Assembly: GCF_900199185.1 (NCBI RefSeq)
Contig: NZ_OBMI01000003.1
Location: 558,001 to 622,000 of the forward strand
Direction: 5' to 3'
DNA: 64,000 nucleotides
DNA from: Sphingomonas guangdongensis
Lineage (GTDB): Bacteria; Pseudomonadota; Alphaproteobacteria; Sphingomonadales; Sphingomonadaceae
Both the position numbers and the translations under genes were made by a program. Of this stretch, positions 62,459 to 64,000 are shown one piece after another. The notes beneath the pieces were generated by a model. It saw only the letters and a list, made by a program, of their open reading frames with translations. It was not told the origin of the DNA and ran no database searches. How positions within the stretch are numbered: the stretch's first letter is position 1; the number at the start of each line of letters is the position of its first letter.

Positions 62459-62578
62459 CTACGCCAGCAAGGAACTGGTTCCCGAGCTGGGGCCGCGTTC
62501 GTCAGCTCGACGATCCAGCCACCCGTGTACGTGGGATCTATACGCCGCTTCGCAAAGCCATTCCCGTAAGGAGGACAA

Positions 62579-63202
62579 ATGCCCGCAGGCCCTGGAACAT
62601 CTTCCTCACCGCGTGAACTCGTCACCAAGGCGTTTGACTCCGCCTTCGTGATCGCCACCATATTAGCGGCCATCTATTTTGCCGGGTGGACCTACAGACA
62701 GGCCTATTTCGGCCGTTTTGCCATCGATCCGACCAATCTTGGCGGTTCGAACATTGCAGTTGCGGTGGAGGGCCTCGGTGCCATTATCACCACAACCGGC
62801 GCGTGGCTTACAGCGATCCTGCCGCTGCTGATCGTGACGGCGCTTACTTTGATTGCCGGCAAGCTCTTCGACCGCGCCAGGGCTGCATCGCATAGGCCGC
62901 CGTTTTTTGATCCTCTGACATTGTTTATGGCTCGGGTGGGGTGCGGGACCATTGTCATCCTCATTGTGGTCGCCGCTGGCCATGTTGCAGGTACGATCCG
63001 AGCGAAAGACCGCATAGGTAACATCACCCGAGGGGAGGTGTGGATTTACCATCTCGAAGGAAAGCAGGTGTCAGGTATCACGCTGGGGCAATCCAACGAC
63101 ATGACATGGGTTCTCACCAAAGAGGGTGTGCGGCCCCTCAAAACGGCAGAGATCCAGCTTATAGATGGCGCTCTATTCAACAGGGTTGCTACAGAACGCT
63201 AA
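62579..63202 (+). CDS. Membrane protein of unknown function
   Basis: 207 residues. Three membrane helices (FVIATILAAIYFAGW, WLTAILPLLIVTALTLIAG, GTIVILIVVAAGHVAGT) followed by a C-terminal soluble domain (YHLEGKQVSGITLGQSNDMTW). ATG 62579 has an AAGGAGG ribosome site 6 bases upstream, so it is a well-supported gene. No family recognised. It lies alone between palindromes 2 and 3. Confidence 0.7.
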   Translation: MPAGPGTSSSPRELVTKAFDSAFVIATILAAIYFAGWTYRQAYFGRFAIDPTNLGGSNIAVAVEGLGAIITTTGAWLTAILPLLIVTALTLIAGKLFDRARAASHRPPFFDPLTLFMARVGCGTIVILIVVAAGHVAGTIRAKDRIGNITRGEVWIYHLEGKQVSGITLGQSNDMTWVLTKEGVRPLKTAEIQLIDGALFNRVATER

Positions 63203-63321
63203 CGTCTAGGATCAGCGTGAAGCCGGGTGCGACCCTGCAAGCACCGCTCCTTTCGCTCTCTGCGCCGACCAAGCCGCCGTACCGCCGTCTCGGCCCTATT
63301 GGGTGACGATCCTCGCGTGAA

Positions 63322-63343
63322 AGGTGTGCCACGTGGCACACCT
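63322..63343. repeat. Palindromic element, copy 3
   Basis: AGGTGTGCCACGTGGCACACCT, identical over all 22 bases to copy 1. It lies about 300 bases before the ardC start, in the long leader. Confidence 0.85.
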
Positions 63344-63479
63344 GATCGAAGCGCCTAGGGCGCGGCGTAAGCCCGTTCGCGCCGCTGCCCTCCCCCGGAG
63401 GCCATCCAGCGCCGGGGAACACCAAGGGCGGCTGCCCTTTCGTTCCCGAACGACAATCGACCGCCCGTGTAATCCGCCA

Positions 63480-63518
63480 AGCGTGGCACTCGACGCCCTG
63501 CAGGGCGTCGGCCACGCT
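63480..63518. repeat. Nested palindromic stem-loop upstream of ardC
   Basis: Outer arms AGCGTGGC (63480-63487) and GCCACGCT (63511-63518) enclose a perfect 18-base palindrome GACGCCCTGCAGGGCGTC (63492-63509). The whole forms a strong cruciform or RNA hairpin. It could be an operator, an attenuator or a transfer/replication-related site. Confidence 0.6.
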
Positions 63519-63641
63519 AGGGCGGCTCGCCCGCGCCAGCGGTAGATTCTCGCCCTCCCTCCCCATCCCGTTCCTCGCCGGAAAGGCAGAGCCGGTTGCT
63601 GTTGCGACCGGCTTTCAGCCTCAGAGGAAAGGAAGACAATC

Positions 63642-64000
63642 ATGGGACGGATCACCGACAACCGGGCCGACATCTATCAGGAAATCACCGATCAGATGAT
63701 CGCCATGATCGAGGCGGGCACCCGGCCTTGGTCGAAATCGTGGAACGGCAGCACCGCACCCACCATCCCGCTGCGCTCGACGGGGGTTCCCTATCGCGGC
63801 ATCAACGTCCTGACCCTTTGGGTTGCCGCCATGACGAAGGGCTATGCTTCCCCGCATTGGCTGACCTTCAAGCAGGCGCTCGCGCTCGGCGGCTGCGTCC
63901 GCAAGGGCGAGAAGGGCTCAACCGTCGTCTATGCCAACAAGATCGAGGTGAACGCCGACAGCAAGGCACAGGAGGGCGCAGAGCGAGGCGAGGATGGCAA
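63642..64000 (+). CDS. ardC: ArdC-type antirestriction protein (DUF1738/zincin), 3' truncated
   Basis: 119 residues visible, running off the right edge. The N-terminal single-strand DNA-binding ArdC-N domain shows Y-Q-E-I-T-D-Q-M-I-A-M-I-E-A-G, R-P-W-S-K-S-W, Y-R-G-I-N-V-L-T-L-W and G-C-V-R-K-G-E-K-G. ArdC proteins protect incoming conjugative DNA from restriction; a metallopeptidase (HExxH) domain would follow outside the window. AAAGGAAG precedes ATG 63642. Its presence suggests a conjugative element. Confidence 0.88.
   Translation, partial: MGRITDNRADIYQEITDQMIAMIEAGTRPWSKSWNGSTAPTIPLRSTGVPYRGINVLTLWVAAMTKGYASPHWLTFKQALALGGCVRKGEKGSTVVYANKIEVNADSKAQEGAERGEDG

Larger units (their letters stand above)
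63203..63641. other. Long leader region upstream of ardC
   Basis: About 440 bases without a gene. It contains palindrome copy 3 (63322-63343), a nested palindromic hairpin (63480-63518), and an AAAGGAAG ribosome site. Open frames here show no protein character. It probably carries the ardC promoter and regulatory sites. Confidence 0.5.

Overview
The window is GC-rich and reads as chromosome of a sphingomonad (Alphaproteobacteria, Sphingomonas-like) followed by a large integrated accessory element. The taxonomic call is an inference from the family content: a dnaG-rpoD pair, a CckA-type hybrid kinase, tandem secreted M13 peptidases, a TonB-ExbB-ExbD-ExbD set, a UPF0262 gene, and the palindromic 'GTCACCCCGG' type intergenic repeats.

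Positions 1-47415 are mostly core genome. In order they hold a truncated DUF2490 gene, dnaG and rpoD; a membrane-anchored M28 peptidase and a DUF418 protein; MoxR and VWA partners around a membrane glycosyltransferase; a cell-cycle/polarity-looking block (degenerate Hpt protein, membrane coiled-coil protein, single-domain receiver, CckA-like kinase); two tandem M13 peptidases; DUF2062-smpB; dapA diverging from a lytic transglycosylase with greB behind it; a NYN-LOTUS protein and an acylphosphatase; ettA diverging from a secreted M28 peptidase; dnaB; UPF0262-cdd-dcd; the tonB-exbB-exbD-exbD operon; folB with a pteridine-reductase-like SDR; and a four-gene run ending in inositol-phosphate synthase and an inositol-phosphate cytidylyltransferase-like gene. 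An SDR and an AraC regulator diverge just before the junction.

At 47416-47460 lies only the 3' part of a tRNA-Arg gene, followed by a P4-type tyrosine integrase. This marks one end of a genomic island or ICE that runs past the right edge. Its cargo is, in order: arsR-arsC-arsB-GNAT-arsH (minus strand, start and stop codons overlapping); a metal block (DUF3147, CDF exporter, frameshifted DUF305 gene, ZIP-like transporter, CzcA-type pump decapitated at an 836-bp IS5-family element); two small membrane proteins; a defence-like module; another membrane protein; and the start of an ArdC-type antirestriction gene.

The most interesting system is at 59.1-62.4 kb: a MTH538/ThsB-like TIR protein, a caspase-like protease with an intact His/Cys pair, a 92-residue RyR-like protein and a DUF3800 protein, with a divergent membrane protein. 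The TIR-caspase pair matches the architecture described as type IV Thoeris; the additional genes are not explained by that minimal pair. Copies of a near-perfect palindrome (core TGTGCCACGTGGCACA) sit at 59.09, 62.44 and 63.32 kb, at the borders of these cargo blocks.
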